DNA of 64,000 nucleotides, from contig NZ_CP049872.1 of NCBI RefSeq assembly GCF_011302915.1, forward strand, positions 1,984,001 through 2,048,000, written 5' to 3'. This stretch comes from Thermomonas sp. HDW16 (GTDB taxonomy: Bacteria; Pseudomonadota; Gammaproteobacteria; Xanthomonadales; Xanthomonadaceae). Within the stretch, counting starts at the first letter, position 1; each line of letters opens with the position of its first letter. Shown in pieces: positions 47,409 to 57,727 of the stretch. The notes below the pieces were generated by a model. That model saw only the letters and a list, made by a program, of their open reading frames with translations, was not told the origin of the DNA and did not search any database. The translations under genes and the position numbers were made by a program.

Positions 47409-48148
47409 GCGGCGTCCTGCGGCAATACATCCGTCAACGCGAAGCGTCCTTCCAGCAAGGCGCGGCCGAGCACGATGCCGGCGCAACCAGCGTCGCGTGC
47501 GGCCTCCACGTCCGCCGCCTCGCGCACGCCACCCGATGCCTGCACGGCAAAGGCAGGCCAGAGCTTGGTAATGCGCCGATACAACTCGATATTCGGGCCG
47601 TTCAACATGCCGTCGCGGGCGATGTCGGTGCACAGTAGGTGCCTGGCGCCCGCTCTCGCGTAATGCGCTAGCGACACGTCAAGCTCGATGCCGCTGCCCT
47701 GCGTCCAACCGTGCACGGGCAAGCGCCACACGCCATCGTCGTCACGGCGCGTGTCCAAGGCGACCGCGATGCGCTCCGCTCCAAAGCGCTCCAACCAGCC
47801 TGCGACCTGCTGCGGCTCCTTCACCGCCAGCGAGCCGACCACGACGCGCGCGGCACCGGCATCGAGGATGCGCTGCGTGTCGGCCGTACTGCGCACGCCG
47901 CCACCGGTCTGCACCTGCAGGCGTCCGTCCTGCGCGATCGCGCGTAGCAACGGCAGCAAGGTGTAACCGCCATCGCGCGCTGCATCCAGGTCCACCAGGT
48001 GCAGGAACGAAGCGCCGGCATCGGCATAGGCCATGGCCTGTGCTAAAGGATCGGCGGCATAACGCGTCTCGCGTGCGTAATCGCCCTGCGCCAAACGCAC
48101 GACTCGACCCTCGCGCACGTCGATGGCGGGATAGACGGTGAAGCTCAT
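47402..48148 (-). CDS. hisA: ProFAR isomerase
   Basis: A 248-aa TIM barrel isomerising ProFAR to PRFAR. Landmarks are [42 protein letters not shown] and [14 protein letters not shown]. The start at 48148 (MSFTVYP) overlaps hisH by 4 bp; 48160 would add four residues. Genes run in the common order hisG-D-C-B-H-A-F-I. Confidence 0.95.
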   Translation of the reverse strand: MSFTVYPAIDVREGRVVRLAQGDYARETRYAADPLAQAMAYADAGASFLHLVDLDAARDGGYTLLPLLRAIAQDGRLQVQTGGGVRSTADTQRILDAGAARVVVGSLAVKEPQQVAGWLERFGAERIAVALDTRRDDDGVWRLPVHGWTQGSGIELDVSLAHYARAGARHLLCTDIARDGMLNGPNIELYRRITKLWPAFAVQASGGVREAADVEAARDAGCAGIVLGRALLEGRFALTDVLPQDAAC

Positions 48149-48747
48149 GCCGGCTGCCACGCCAGGAAATTCTGCAGGAAGCGTGCACCAACCACTCCGG
48201 AACGTTCCGGATGGAATTGCGCGCCGGCGATGTTCGCGCGCGCGACCGCCGCCGCGAACGCGCCGCCGTGTTCGGCTTCGAGGATGGCATCGCTGCTGCC
48301 GGTCACGCCGTAGCTGTGCACGAAATACGCCTGCGCGCCGTCCTCGATGCCATCCAGCAACGGCGATGCGGCGCGCTTTCCGAGCTGGTTCCAGCCCATA
48401 TGCGGCAGACGCGCACCTGCCGAAGCCGGCAGTTTGCGGACTTCACCGCGCAGCAGGCCCAGCCCGGCGACATCGCCTTCCTCACTGTGCTCGAACAGCA
48501 CCTGCATGCCGATGCAGATGCCGAGCAAGGGCTTGCTCGATGCGCGCAACACGGCATCGATACCGGAATCGAGCAGGTTTCGCATCACCGGCGAAGCCGC
48601 ACCTACACCCGGCAATACCAACCGCTCAGCCACGGCGATACGCGCCGGATCGCAGCTCACTTCCGGCTCGATACCCAGCCGCGCGAACGCCCCGCGTACT
48701 GAACCGAGGTTGGCACCACCGGCATCGATGATCACGACGCCACTCAC
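48145..48747 (-). CDS. hisH: Imidazole glycerol phosphate synthase glutaminase subunit
   Basis: A 200-aa class I glutamine amidotransferase supplying ammonia to HisF. The nucleophile is in [18 protein letters not shown], and the His-Glu pair in [10 protein letters not shown]. The start is GTG 48747 ([17 protein letters not shown]), overlapping the hisB stop (GTGA). Usual length. Confidence 0.95.
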   Translation of the reverse strand: MSGVVIIDAGGANLGSVRGAFARLGIEPEVSCDPARIAVAERLVLPGVGAASPVMRNLLDSGIDAVLRASSKPLLGICIGMQVLFEHSEEGDVAGLGLLRGEVRKLPASAGARLPHMGWNQLGKRAASPLLDGIEDGAQAYFVHSYGVTGSSDAILEAEHGGAFAAAVARANIAGAQFHPERSGVVGARFLQNFLAWQPA

Positions 48748-49826
48748 AGCACGCCCTTGCTGCTGGGCAAGGCATCGCCCTCGCGCCGCAGCGCGATGCG
48801 CAACGCGCGCGCCACCGCCTTGAAGCAGGCTTCGACCTGGTGGTGGGCGTTGTCGCCGCGCACGGCAAGGTGCAGGGTGATGCCGGCGGACTGGCACAGC
48901 GAGTGGAAGAAGTGCGGTACCAGTTCGGTCGGCAAGTCGCCCACTTGTTCGCGTGCGAACGCACCTTCGAAGGCGAAGTACGGCCGCCCGGAAAGATCGA
49001 GCGTCGCGCTGGCCTGCGACTCGTCCATCGGCAGCACGAAGCCGTAGCGGGCGATGCCGCGCTTGTTGCCCAAGGCCTCGCGCAGCGCCTGGCCCAGCGC
49101 CAGCGCGCAGTCCTCGACGGTGTGGTGCTCGTCGATGTGCAGGTCGCCGGCACAGCGCAGGCGCAGTCCAAAACCGCCGTGGGTGCCAAGCTGCTCCAGC
49201 ATGTGGTCGAAGAAACCGAGCCCAGTGGCGATGTCCGGCTTCGCGGAACTGTCCAAGTCGATCTCGACTTCGATATCGGTTTCGTTCGTCTTGCGCCGCA
49301 CAGTCGCGGTGCGCGGTGTGTCCACCAGCGCGTGTGCGATGTCCGCCCAAGCCACGCCCTCGCCGAACTGCGGGCTGCGTAGCTTGAAACCGCGGATGCC
49401 GAGGTTCTCGGCAAAACGGATATCGGTATCGCGGTCGCCCACCATCGCGCTGCGCGTCCAGTCGATGCCGCGATCCTTCAGCAGATGCGTGACAAGGCCA
49501 GTATTCGGTTTTCGTGTCGGTGCGTTGTCGCGCTCGTAGCTGGTGTCGATCAGGATGTCGCGAAACGTGATGCCCTGGCTCCCGAAGATTTGCAGCATCA
49601 ACGCATGTGGGCCGTCGAACGCCGCCTGCGGGAAGGCGTCCGTCCCCAGGCCATCCTGGTTGGTCACGATCACGAACTGCCAGCCGGCATCGCGCAGGCG
49701 CAACAGCGCCGGGATCACGCCATCGACGAAGCGCAGCTTCTCGTAGGCATCGATCTGGAAATCGTCGGGCTCGGCGATCAGGGTGCCGTCGCGGTCCACG
49801 AACAGGATGGGTACAGGCGCGCTCAT
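48744..49826 (-). CDS. hisB: Bifunctional histidinol-phosphatase/IGP dehydratase
   Basis: A 360-aa fusion, as in enterics and xanthomonads. The N-terminal HAD phosphatase has [23 protein letters not shown] and [12 protein letters not shown]. The C-terminal dehydratase has [30 protein letters not shown] and the late [14 protein letters not shown] with metal ligands. It overlaps hisC and hisH by 4 bp each. Confidence 0.96.
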   Translation of the reverse strand: MSAPVPILFVDRDGTLIAEPDDFQIDAYEKLRFVDGVIPALLRLRDAGWQFVIVTNQDGLGTDAFPQAAFDGPHALMLQIFGSQGITFRDILIDTSYERDNAPTRKPNTGLVTHLLKDRGIDWTRSAMVGDRDTDIRFAENLGIRGFKLRSPQFGEGVAWADIAHALVDTPRTATVRRKTNETDIEVEIDLDSSAKPDIATGLGFFDHMLEQLGTHGGFGLRLRCAGDLHIDEHHTVEDCALALGQALREALGNKRGIARYGFVLPMDESQASATLDLSGRPYFAFEGAFAREQVGDLPTELVPHFFHSLCQSAGITLHLAVRGDNAHHQVEACFKAVARALRIALRREGDALPSSKGVL

Positions 49827-50905
49827 GCCGCTACCCTCGCCTGCGTCAGCAAGGCCAACACGCGCCTGTTCTGCTCCGGCGTGCCAATGCTGACCCGCAA
49901 CGCATCTTCCAATCCCGGGGTTGCGCGCATGTCGCGCACCACCACGCCGGCAGCGAGCAAGGCATCGAATGCCGCTTGTGCATCGTCGAAACGCACCAAC
50001 AGGAAATTGCCCTGCGACGGATAGACGCGACGGACGCCAAGAGTGCGCTGCAAGCCGTCCCGAAAAGCGTCTCGTTCCATCCGCAGCTGGGTGGTCGCTG
50101 CACGGGTGCGCGCGACCGCTTCCGGTGCGAGCGCTGCCAATGCGGCCTGCACGGCAGGCTGGGCAAGCGGGTACGGTGCCTGGCAGCGTTTCAGCATGTC
50201 GATCAGTTCCGGCGCGGCCAACACGCTGCCGATGCGAGCACCGGCCAGCGCATGCGCTTTGGAAAGCGTGCGCAGGATGACGAGGTTTTCGTGCGCTGCA
50301 AGCAGAGCGGTACTGGCGTCGTTATCAGCAAACTCCGCATAGGCCGCGTCCACCACCACCAGCGCTCGTCCGCGCAAGCGTTCGGCCAAGCGGGCGATAC
50401 CGGAATCGGCAATCGCCTCGCCAGTCGGGTTACCCGGGTTGCAGATAAAGACCAGCGGCGCGTTGCGACTGAGCGCCGTAGCCGCCATGCCATCGAGATC
50501 GCAACGCCAGCCGTTGTCCGAGTCGCGTGCCGGCACTTCAATCGTGCGGACACCATGGAGTTTCGCGCAGACCGCATACATGCCGAATACCGGCGGCGCG
50601 ATCACGATGGCGCCGCGCCCCGGCGCACAGAACGCGCGCAGCAACAGGTCGATACCTTCGTCGCTGCCTCGGGTGGCCAGCACTTGCGCGCTGTCCACGC
50701 CATACAACGCCGCCAGCGCATCGCGCAGCGCCTGCGGCTGCGGATCCGGATAGCGACGCATCGCGCCTTCGGCATCGCCCGATGATGCGAACGGCGATTC
50801 GTTGGCATTCAGCCACACCGTGCCTTGCACGGACTCGCTTCGTGCCGAGCGATAACCGGTGAAATCGCGCAAGTCGTCGCGCAGCAGCATCCGCGCCGTG
50901 TTCAT
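49823..50905 (-). CDS. hisC: Histidinol-phosphate aminotransferase
   Basis: A 360-aa PLP class I/II aminotransferase. It shows WLNANESPF near the start, [38 protein letters not shown], and the PLP lysine in [16 protein letters not shown]. The start at 50905 (MNTARM) overlaps the hisD stop (ATGA). Confidence 0.96.
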   Translation of the reverse strand: MNTARMLLRDDLRDFTGYRSARSESVQGTVWLNANESPFASSGDAEGAMRRYPDPQPQALRDALAALYGVDSAQVLATRGSDEGIDLLLRAFCAPGRGAIVIAPPVFGMYAVCAKLHGVRTIEVPARDSDNGWRCDLDGMAATALSRNAPLVFICNPGNPTGEAIADSGIARLAERLRGRALVVVDAAYAEFADNDASTALLAAHENLVILRTLSKAHALAGARIGSVLAAPELIDMLKRCQAPYPLAQPAVQAALAALAPEAVARTRAATTQLRMERDAFRDGLQRTLGVRRVYPSQGNFLLVRFDDAQAAFDALLAAGVVVRDMRATPGLEDALRVSIGTPEQNRRVLALLTQARVAA

Positions 50906-52200
50906 GCCGGCACAGCCAACCGCAGTTGCACAGCGCGCGCATGCGCATGCAGGCCTTCGGCTTCCGCCAGCGTCACCGCGCAGGGGCCGATGCTGCCGAT
51001 CCCGGCACGACTGGCTGTCTGCACGGTCAGCGACTTCATGAAGCTGGAGACCGACAACCCGCTCCACGCACGCGCCGCACCGCCGGTGGGCAACACATGG
51101 TTGCTGCCGGAGCAGTAATCGCCGAGCGATTCAGGCGTCCAGTCGCCCATGAACACGGTGCCAGCGTTGCGTACATCGACAAGCCAGGCACGTGGATCGC
51201 GCACGCTGAGGATCAGGTGCTCGGGTGCGTAGTCGTTGCTGAGGGCGATCGCCTGCGCGATGTCGGCCACGCGGATCAGGCGCGAGTGTTCCAGCGCGCG
51301 GCGGGCAATCTCGGCACGTGGCAGCGTGATGAGCTGGCGTTCGACTTCCGCTGCAGTCGCGTCCAGCACGGCATCGTCATCGCTGAGCAGGATCACCTGC
51401 GAATCCGGGCCGTGCTCGGCCTGCGACAACAGGTCGGCGGCGATGAAGACGGGATTCGCGCCGCTGTCCGCGATCACCAGCACTTCGGACGGACCAGCCG
51501 GCATGTCGATGGCCGGGCCGTTAGGACGTTCCGCGGCCTGCCGCTTGGCTTCGTCAACATAGGCATTGCCGGGACCGAACAGCTTTTCGCAGCGCGGTAC
51601 GCTGGCCGTGCCGAAGCTCATCGCCGCGATGGCTTGCGCACCGCCAAGCTTGAAGATGCGCGCGTTCGGCGCGAACTGCGCGGCGACCAGCACTGCCGGA
51701 TCGGCGCTGCCGTCACGACGCGGCGGCGTGCACAGCACGATCTCATCGCAGCCTGCGAGTTGCGCAGGGATCGCCAGCATCAACGCAGTCGAGGGCAGCG
51801 GCGCACTGCCGGCCGGCACATACAGACCGACCGGGCTGATCGGCCGCAGCACGCGCTCGCAGCGCACGCCCGGCGCTGTATCCAGCGCGTACGCCTGCGG
51901 CATGCCGGCGCGGTGGAAGGCTTCGATCCGCGATGCGGCTTCATCGATGGCGGCGCGCAATTCAGGACTGACGGCATCGAGCGCGGCGCGACGCTCGTCG
52001 GCATCGACTTCGAACGCGTCCAGGCGCACGCCATCGTAATGTTCGGTGAGCACACGCAGGGCCACGTCGCCGCGCGCGGCAACATCGGCCATCACTTCCT
52101 CGACGCGTCCGCGAACGCCAGCAGCCAGCGAGCGTGTCGGCCGGGTCAGCAATTGCGCCTGCGTTGCCTCGTCAAGCGCATTCCAATCGACGCGCTTCAT
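50902..52200 (-). CDS. hisD: Histidinol dehydrogenase
   Basis: A 432-aa zinc enzyme doing the final two NAD-linked oxidations to histidine. Markers are [17 protein letters not shown], the [12 protein letters not shown] and [14 protein letters not shown] stretches, [24 protein letters not shown] and [17 protein letters not shown]. It is coupled to hisG (overlap 4 bp). Length is standard. Confidence 0.96.
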   Translation of the reverse strand: MKRVDWNALDEATQAQLLTRPTRSLAAGVRGRVEEVMADVAARGDVALRVLTEHYDGVRLDAFEVDADERRAALDAVSPELRAAIDEAASRIEAFHRAGMPQAYALDTAPGVRCERVLRPISPVGLYVPAGSAPLPSTALMLAIPAQLAGCDEIVLCTPPRRDGSADPAVLVAAQFAPNARIFKLGGAQAIAAMSFGTASVPRCEKLFGPGNAYVDEAKRQAAERPNGPAIDMPAGPSEVLVIADSGANPVFIAADLLSQAEHGPDSQVILLSDDDAVLDATAAEVERQLITLPRAEIARRALEHSRLIRVADIAQAIALSNDYAPEHLILSVRDPRAWLVDVRNAGTVFMGDWTPESLGDYCSGSNHVLPTGGAARAWSGLSVSSFMKSLTVQTASRAGIGSIGPCAVTLAEAEGLHAHARAVQLRLAVPA

Positions 52201-53111
52201 GCCAGCATCCTCTCGACCGGCAGCACCATCAGTCCGCGCGCGCCGGCACGCTTCAATTCTTCCAATCGCTGCCAGGTGACCACGCCGTGGCAGAGCGCCT
52301 GCATCGCCAGCATGTTGTCGCCATCCATCGGATAGCTGGTCGGTGGTTCCGCGTCCGGCAGCAGGCGCAATACGTCGGCCACCGCATCGCGCGGGGCCTG
52401 GAACATCAGCAGCTTGCTGTCGCGGATGCGCAGCACGCCATCGATCCGGCGCAGCAGCATCTGCGCGGTCTCGGCCAGCAACGGATCGAGTTCGGCCACC
52501 GGTCCGGCCAGCACCGCCTCGCTTTGCAGCAGGTCGCAGACAGGCTTCAACTGGTTCGCCACGAGCGTAGCGCCGCTGGAAACGAGATCGCAGACCACAT
52601 CGGCCTGACCCAGGCGCGGCGCGATTTCGACCGAGCCATTCAACACCACGACATCCGCATCCACACCCTGCCCGCGCAACCATGCGCGGGTGATCGCCGG
52701 ATACGAGGTCGCGATGCGCTTGCCTTGCAGCTGTGCCGCGCCTTGCCAATCCCACTCGTTCGGCACCGCCAGCGACAAGCGGCAGCCTCCGAAACCGAGC
52801 GCGCGCCATTCGCGGAAGTTCGCCGGCGTTGCGGACTCTCCTCGTTCATTGGACTGTTCGGCCAGCACATTGCGGCCGACGATGCCAAGATCGCACAGAC
52901 CACTGTCGATCAGGCCGGGGATATCGTCGTCGCGCACCAGTAGCAGGTCGACCGGCGCGTTGTCGCCGTAGCAGAACAACTTGTCGGGACTTTCACGCCA
53001 AGCCAGGCCGCAGCTGCCCAGCAGCGCGCGCGCCGGCTCGCTGAGGCGGCCGTTCTTCTGGATCGCGATGCGCAATCGGTCGCGCCCGGTTGGCGCGGGT
53101 TTCGGGCTCAT
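52197..53111 (-). CDS. hisG: ATP phosphoribosyltransferase
   Basis: First, feedback-controlled step of histidine synthesis. At 304 aa it is the long form with a C-terminal ACT-like regulatory domain (about residues 230-304), so no HisZ partner is needed. Features are [40 protein letters not shown] and [14 protein letters not shown] (PRPP site). The start at 53111 lies 10 bases after the stop of the TrpR-like gene, so both share a transcript. Confidence 0.95.
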   Translation of the reverse strand: MSPKPAPTGRDRLRIAIQKNGRLSEPARALLGSCGLAWRESPDKLFCYGDNAPVDLLLVRDDDIPGLIDSGLCDLGIVGRNVLAEQSNERGESATPANFREWRALGFGGCRLSLAVPNEWDWQGAAQLQGKRIATSYPAITRAWLRGQGVDADVVVLNGSVEIAPRLGQADVVCDLVSSGATLVANQLKPVCDLLQSEAVLAGPVAELDPLLAETAQMLLRRIDGVLRIRDSKLLMFQAPRDAVADVLRLLPDAEPPTSYPMDGDNMLAMQALCHGVVTWQRLEELKRAGARGLMVLPVERMLA

Positions 53112-53121
53112 TGGGGCGGCC

Positions 53122-53436
53122 TTAGTGCGAGGAAGGTTGGGCGGCAAGCGCGGCAGCGTAACCGCCACTGCCCTGGTCGAGGGTGCGGGCGACGCGGCCG
53201 ATGGTGGTGACGCTGACCCCGGTCTTGTCGTGGATGTTCCGGTAGGGCTCACCCGCAACGATGTGCGGCACCACCTTCCAGCGGTCACAGATGGCCTCCA
53301 GTTCTGCCGGCGTGCACAGGTCCTGCAGGAAGGCCGCAACCTGCTTCGGATCGTCCAGCGCAGCGAGTGCAAGCGCTAAAACACGGAAATCCGCATCGGA
53401 TTGGCGTTTGGGCGGGTTATGGGGCCGGCTTTTCAT
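53122..53436 (-). CDS. YerC/YecD (TrpR superfamily) regulator, likely his repressor
   Basis: A 104-aa DNA-binding protein of the YerC/YecD family, related to TrpR. It has the helix [34 protein letters not shown] core (conserved FLxDLCTPxE) and the helix-turn-helix [24 protein letters not shown]. Family members in Gram-positive bacteria (called HisR) are predicted histidine repressors with histidine as co-repressor. Here the gene heads the his operon, 10 bases before hisG, and a symmetrical tandem repeat lies 13 bases before its ATG, so self- and his-operon control is likely, though not proven by the sequence. Confidence 0.87.
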   Translation of the reverse strand: MKSRPHNPPKRQSDADFRVLALALAALDDPKQVAAFLQDLCTPAELEAICDRWKVVPHIVAGEPYRNIHDKTGVSVTTIGRVARTLDQGSGGYAAALAAQPSSH

Positions 53437-53448
53437 TGCAAATTGTTT

Positions 53449-53481
53449 GATTAATGTATTAACGCATTAACACATTAATCG
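53449..53481. promoter_or_regulatory. Tandem 8-bp-period palindromic operator before the his operon
   Basis: Four consecutive octamers, ATTAATGT, ATTAACGC, ATTAACAC, ATTAATCG (53450-53481), form a repeat of exact 8-bp period. The outer parts make a perfect 9-bp inverted repeat, GATTAATGT and ACATTAATC (53449-53457 and 53472-53480). It is strongly AT-rich in GC-rich surroundings. TrpR-type proteins bind half-sites repeated every 8 bp, so this fits the regulator encoded next to it. The his promoter should overlap it. Confidence 0.68.
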
Positions 53482-53561
53482 AGAATGCTGCGCCGCGTCA
53501 ACCACCTTGGCGCGGGTTGGACTGAAGGATGGAATGCACTGCAGTACCAGCCACAAACGAA

Positions 53562-53583
53562 GAACGGGCCTTGCGGCCCGTTC
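53562..53583 (-). terminator. Terminator after the M48 peptidase gene
   Basis: Perfect 9-bp stem (GAACGGGCC and GGCCCGTTC) with a 4-base loop, 25 bases past the stop at 53608, followed on the minus strand by TTCGTTTG, a weak T tract. Confidence 0.6.
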
Positions 53584-53607
53584 CTTCGTGGATCAGCCAG
53601 GTGCTGC

Positions 53608-54522
53608 TCAGTTGGTCGCAGCGCCGGCCCCGCCCTGCCCGCAATATTTCTGACGGAACGCCAACGCCTTCGGCATCAGCGCTTGCAGGTGCTCCATGCG
53701 CGTGCCGGCGCTGGGGTGGGTGGAGGAAAATTCCGGTGGATTGTTGCCGCCCGACATCTGGTCCATGCGCTGCCACAGTGGAATGGCCTCCTGGGGGTTG
53801 AAGCAGGCCGCCGCGGCCAGCATCAGGCCCAGTTCGTCCGCCTGCGATTCCTGGCTGCGCGCATACGGCAAGGCGCTGCCGTAGCCGTAGGCGGACATCA
53901 CGGTTTGCATGGTGCCGGCATCCATGCCGCTGGCCGCCCCTGCCATCTGCCCGAGTTGCTCCAGCTTGCCGCGGCTCATGCGTTGCGCGCCATGGCGCAG
54001 CAGGGCATGGCTGATTTCATGCCCCATCACCACCGCCATCGCATCGGCGTTCTGCGCCACCGGCACCAGGCCGGTGTAGACCGCCATCTTGCCGCCGGGC
54101 AGGCAAAACGCATTGGCCTGTTCGGAATTCAGCACGGCCACATCCCAATCGAAAGTTTTCTCGACGTGGTTGGCTTGCAAGCCATGTTCGGCGGCGACGT
54201 CGTCGGTGACCTGTGGCACCTTGGCGATCAGGCGCTGGGCGATGCCGCGCACCTGCTGGGCGATCTGCGAGTTCGGATCGACCGGTTGTTCCTTCTGCAG
54301 GATTTCCTCGAAGGCCTGCAGGCCCATCGCCTTTTCGTCATCGGGCGAGATGCTCTTGTCGATCAGCACCTTCTCGCCGGTCAGCGGATCCGTGGTGCGG
54401 TTGGAGAAATAGTAGTACGCGGCATAGCCGGCGAACAGCACCAGGATCAGCAAGCGTGGATTGAAACCGCGACGGCGCGGTTGCTGCTCGTACTGCTGGT
54501 TGCCGAATGGGTCCTGGTTCAT
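53608..54522 (-). CDS. M48-family zinc metallopeptidase, membrane-anchored
   Basis: A 304-aa peptidase with an N-terminal basic patch and one transmembrane segment (LLILVLFAGYAAYYYF). The catalytic part has VVMGHEISHALLRHGAQRMS (HExxH) and the third ligand in SQESQADELGL, then STHPSAGTRMEHL. This is the M48C type (like YggG/LoiP or BepA), acting in the periplasm on envelope proteins. It has no lipobox. Its stop is followed by a hairpin; the FGE-like gene lies upstream on the same strand, 54 bases away. Confidence 0.9.
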   Translation of the reverse strand: MNQDPFGNQQYEQQPRRRGFNPRLLILVLFAGYAAYYYFSNRTTDPLTGEKVLIDKSISPDDEKAMGLQAFEEILQKEQPVDPNSQIAQQVRGIAQRLIAKVPQVTDDVAAEHGLQANHVEKTFDWDVAVLNSEQANAFCLPGGKMAVYTGLVPVAQNADAMAVVMGHEISHALLRHGAQRMSRGKLEQLGQMAGAASGMDAGTMQTVMSAYGYGSALPYARSQESQADELGLMLAAAACFNPQEAIPLWQRMDQMSGGNNPPEFSSTHPSAGTRMEHLQALMPKALAFRQKYCGQGGAGAATN

Positions 54523-54576
54523 CGCCTGCTCCTGTGTGGCTTGCGCGGAACGCCGCGCGCGGAATTCACGTGGATA

Positions 54577-56421
54577 CTACAACTGCCTGACCAGCCTGAA
54601 ACCGACCCGTGCATTGGTGACGTCGGTACCGCCTGCAGCGCGCCAGGCCGACCGATCCTGCGCCGGCGCACTGGCCCAGGAACCGCCACGGTACATACGG
54701 TTGCGACAACCAGGGTTCACCCATGCAGAGCCGTTCGCCGGGGCGCGTCGATACCCTTCGTGCCAGCAATCGGCGATCCATTCGCTCACATTGCCGGCCA
54801 CGTCGTGAAGACCGTATGCATTCGCCGCGAAACTGCCCACTGGCGCCGGCCCCCACCAGCCATCGCCGTAGCCGGCGAAGGCATTGCTCCACGACAACCC
54901 GCGCGGCGAACGATCCAGCGCACCAGTCAGGTTGTCGGTGTCAGGCGGTGGCGCATCCTCACCCCACGGAAAGCGGCTACTGCCGCCGGCGCGCAAGGCG
55001 TATTCGAACTCGGCCTCGCTGGGCAAGCGGTAATGCGCACCGGTCTGCTCCGACAGCCAGGCCGCGTAGGCCTCGGCATCGCGGGCCGTCACATGGATCA
55101 CCGGCATGTTCGCAGCGGCGGGTTGGCCATCGTAGCCGGAGCGCCAGTCGATGCCGCTGCCGCGCACGAAATTGCCGCTGCGCACGTCGTAGGCCATTGA
55201 ATGCCCGCGCTGGGTAGCGCGCGGTTCGTAGCCGGTCGCAGTCACGAAGCGGGCGAACTCGCCAACCGCGACCTCCATGCGTGACATCGCGAAACCGCGT
55301 TCCAGACGCACCACGTGTTGCGGTTGCTCTGCCGGCGTGGCGCCCGGCTCGCCTACCGGCGCGCCCATGCCGAATGCACCATGCGGCACCACCACCAGCA
55401 CCGGCCCACGGCTGCCGTCTCGCAGGCCATCGGTGAACACTTGGCCGGGGCGGAACAGACCGTAGTGGCTGACCAGGTCGATGCGCTGGCGCAGTTCGAT
55501 GCTGGCCGGATTGCCAGGTGCTGCGATGCGCAGCATCTCGGCCAGCCGCTTGCGGGCGATATCCAGGCCATCGCCATCACCAAGCGCGATCAGGCCTTCA
55601 TCGCGAAGCCGGCGCACCCGATCCGCGCGCAATACCTCGATGCGATTGCGAGCGGCCGGGATCGTGTCCGGATGGTGGCGGACGTTTTCGGCATGCGCCA
55701 ACCACCTGCCCGCCACATCGAAATCACCTTGCTGCGCAGCGGTTTCCGCACGCCGGATCAGGCCGCTTTCGACCGCTGCGACGCCCTGCATCGCCCGTGC
55801 CTGGCCCGGTCGCAATTCCAGTGCCGCGCGAAATGCCACCAAAGCGCCGCCGCCGTCTTCGCCTAGCTGGTTCTCGGCCAGAAACGCCTCACCGCGCGCA
55901 TTGCGATCCCACGCCTGTTCGCTGCGGTCCACCCGCGAAAGATAGGCCACGACCTCCGGCTGTCGCGGCCAGAGCTTGCGCAGCACCGCGCCACGGCGTT
56001 GCGCCGCACGCAAGGCGTCGATGTCGTCGTCGCCCATCGCCAGCGCGGCATCGCCCTGCTCGATCAAGGCCGTACGTGCCGTTCCCAGCGATTGCGCGAT
56101 GCCCGGATCATCCGGCTGCAATGCCTGCAGCGCGAACAGCAGCGGGATCGCCGAATCGGCGGTCTCGAACAGGTCGCCATCGGCCATCGCGCGTTTCGCC
56201 CTGGCTCGTGCGGCGGCCGCGCCGTCGGCCTGCAACGGCACCCCCGGCAGCGACCAGCTCAACACCTGCGCAAGCTCATCGCCGCCACTGATGCTCACGC
56301 TGCCGGTGCGTTCGGGTGCGTCCGCTTTTGTCGCCTGTGCCGACGCCTGCGGCTTGCAGGCCGAAAGTGCAATCGATGCGACGATGATCAGGGGCCAAGC
56401 TGCGCGCAAACCGCACTCCAT
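54577..56421 (-). CDS. Lipoprotein with FGE-sulfatase (SUMF1) domain
   Basis: A 614-aa protein. A lipobox (LIIVASIALSAC, Cys22) predicts a lipoprotein. Residues of about 60-350 are helical, Ala-rich repeats resembling TPR (e.g. LRRAETAAQQGDFDVAGRWLAHAENV). Residues of about 365-614 are a formylglycine-generating-enzyme-like domain (GAFGMGAPVGEPGATPAEQPQHVV-type entry, YRLPSEAEFEYALR, SEWIADCWHEGY, RGGSWASAP). The domain is widespread and usually not a sulfatase activator; it may bind glycan or ligand. No sulfatase gene is present here. The start at 56421 precedes the signal peptide. Confidence 0.85.
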   Translation of the reverse strand: MECGLRAAWPLIIVASIALSACKPQASAQATKADAPERTGSVSISGGDELAQVLSWSLPGVPLQADGAAAARARAKRAMADGDLFETADSAIPLLFALQALQPDDPGIAQSLGTARTALIEQGDAALAMGDDDIDALRAAQRRGAVLRKLWPRQPEVVAYLSRVDRSEQAWDRNARGEAFLAENQLGEDGGGALVAFRAALELRPGQARAMQGVAAVESGLIRRAETAAQQGDFDVAGRWLAHAENVRHHPDTIPAARNRIEVLRADRVRRLRDEGLIALGDGDGLDIARKRLAEMLRIAAPGNPASIELRQRIDLVSHYGLFRPGQVFTDGLRDGSRGPVLVVVPHGAFGMGAPVGEPGATPAEQPQHVVRLERGFAMSRMEVAVGEFARFVTATGYEPRATQRGHSMAYDVRSGNFVRGSGIDWRSGYDGQPAAANMPVIHVTARDAEAYAAWLSEQTGAHYRLPSEAEFEYALRAGGSSRFPWGEDAPPPDTDNLTGALDRSPRGLSWSNAFAGYGDGWWGPAPVGSFAANAYGLHDVAGNVSEWIADCWHEGYRRAPANGSAWVNPGCRNRMYRGGSWASAPAQDRSAWRAAGGTDVTNARVGFRLVRQL

Positions 56422-56479
56422 GTGGCGAATGGGCGGGCCTAGGTTAAGCCATCCCCGCCGCCGCCCGCATAATGGGCGC

Positions 56480-57589
56480 ATGACACAGTGGATCGACAGC
56501 CCCGACGCGCTGCGTGCGCGCATCGCCAACCCACCCGAAAGCATCGGGCTGGATACCGAATTCATCCGCGAGCGCACCTACTGGCCGCAACTGGCGTTGG
56601 TGCAGATCGCGCTGGGTGAAGCCGAAGACGACATCCTGCTGGTCGACCCGCTGGTACCGGGCATGTGCGACGCATTGGCGCCATTGCTGGCCAACCCGTC
56701 GGTGCTGAAGATCATGCACAGCGCCAGCGAAGATCTGGTGGCGTTCAAGCATGCCTGCGGCGTACTGCCGGCGCCGATGTTCGACACCCAGATCGCAGCG
56801 GCGCTGGCCAGCGTCGGCGGCGGCATGGGGTACCAGAAACTGGTGCAGGCGATCACCGGGGTGGCGCTGGCCAAGGGCGAGACCCGCTCCGACTGGTTGC
56901 GCCGGCCATTGTCCGCATCTCAACTCGAGTACGCCGCGGATGACGTGCGCCACCTGCATGCCTTGCACCGGCATCTCGACGCGACACTCGCCACGCAAAA
57001 CCGTACTGGGTGGCTGCAGGAGGATTGCGCGCGCCTGCTGGCCACGGTAGCCGACGACCAGGGCGAACGCTGGCCGCATCTCTCGCTGCGCAGCGCGCAG
57101 TTCCTCGATCGTGACGGGCAACTGCGCTTGTTGCGCCTGCTACGCTGGCGCGAAACCTACGCACGTCGCAGCGACCGCCCGCGCAGCTGGATCCTGGACA
57201 ACGAACTGGCGTTCGCCCTCGCGCGCGCGGCGCGCGCGGCGCATGCCGACGTACAGGCGATCCTCGACGCCACTCCGAAAGCGCCGCGCAGCCTGGGCGG
57301 GGCGATGTTCGAGGCGATCTCCACCCCGCTGGCGGATGAGGCCGAGGCGCCGGTTGCACGTGGCGACGACCGCGACAAGAAGCAGTTGCGCGCATTGCAG
57401 GAAGCCGTGGCCGCGGCGGCGGCGGAACTCGGCCTGCCCGAGGGCCTGTTGGCTTCACGCCGCCTGCTGGAAGCCTTGCAGGATGGTGGTGGCTGGACTG
57501 GCCCACTGGCAGGCTGGCGGCGCTGCATCCTGCAGCCGCGCCTGACGCCCCTGCTCACGGCTGGCGACCCGGCGGCGGCATCCGTATAA
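56480..57589 (+). CDS. rnd: Ribonuclease D
   Basis: A 369-aa 3'-5' exoribonuclease in tRNA and stable RNA maturation. The DEDD motifs are [16 protein letters not shown] (D-x-E), the LVxxAxED-type text [12 protein letters not shown], and [15 protein letters not shown]; an HRDC domain (about residues 215-295, [16 protein letters not shown]) follows. The start at 56480 is 7 bases past a CATAAT box (56468-56473), so the mRNA could be nearly leaderless. The stop codon overlaps the -10 of the tRNA gene. Confidence 0.94.
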   Translation: MTQWIDSPDALRARIANPPESIGLDTEFIRERTYWPQLALVQIALGEAEDDILLVDPLVPGMCDALAPLLANPSVLKIMHSASEDLVAFKHACGVLPAPMFDTQIAAALASVGGGMGYQKLVQAITGVALAKGETRSDWLRRPLSASQLEYAADDVRHLHALHRHLDATLATQNRTGWLQEDCARLLATVADDQGERWPHLSLRSAQFLDRDGQLRLLRLLRWRETYARRSDRPRSWILDNELAFALARAARAAHADVQAILDATPKAPRSLGGAMFEAISTPLADEAEAPVARGDDRDKKQLRALQEAVAAAAAELGLPEGLLASRRLLEALQDGGGWTGPLAGWRRCILQPRLTPLLTAGDPAAASV

Positions 57590-57590
57590 T
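57585..57590 (+). promoter_or_regulatory. -10 box of the tRNA-Ala promoter
   Basis: Perfect TATAAT overlapping the rnd stop codon, 18 bases before the tRNA 5' end, followed by a GC-rich discriminator (CCGGGGCG) typical of stringently controlled stable-RNA promoters. A partial -35, TGGCGA, lies 17 bases upstream. Confidence 0.55.
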
Positions 57591-57608
57591 CCGGGGCGTT
57601 GTCTTCGT

Positions 57609-57684
57609 GGGGCGGTAGCTCAGCTGGGAGAGCGCCACGTTCGCATCGTGGAGGTCAGGGGTTCGATCCCCCTCCGCTCCACCA
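57609..57684 (+). tRNA. tRNA-Ala, anticodon CGC
   Basis: A 76-base cloverleaf with encoded CCA. Acceptor GGGGCGG pairs with CCGCTCC, including the G3-U70 pair that defines alanine tRNAs. The anticodon stem CCACG/CGTGG encloses TTCGCAT, so the anticodon is CGC at 57642-57644, reading GCG. The T arm has GGTTCGATCCC. It lies between rnd and a terminator. Confidence 0.97.
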
Positions 57685-57691
57685 CGATTTC

Positions 57692-57721
57692 AAGGCCGGC
57701 CTTGCGCCGGCTTTGTTTTTT
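57692..57721 (+). terminator. Terminator of the tRNA-Ala transcript
   Basis: Nine-base stem (57692-57700 with 57706-57714, one G-T pair) and a T run at 57716-57721, just after the tRNA. It can also serve the converging dipeptidase gene weakly. Confidence 0.75.
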
Positions 57722-57727
57722 CCGTGG

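Noticed and set aside
53112..53448. Histidine leader peptide/attenuator before the his genes
   Set aside because: No His-rich short frame followed by competing hairpins and a T-run was found; the operator-like repeat explains the region better.
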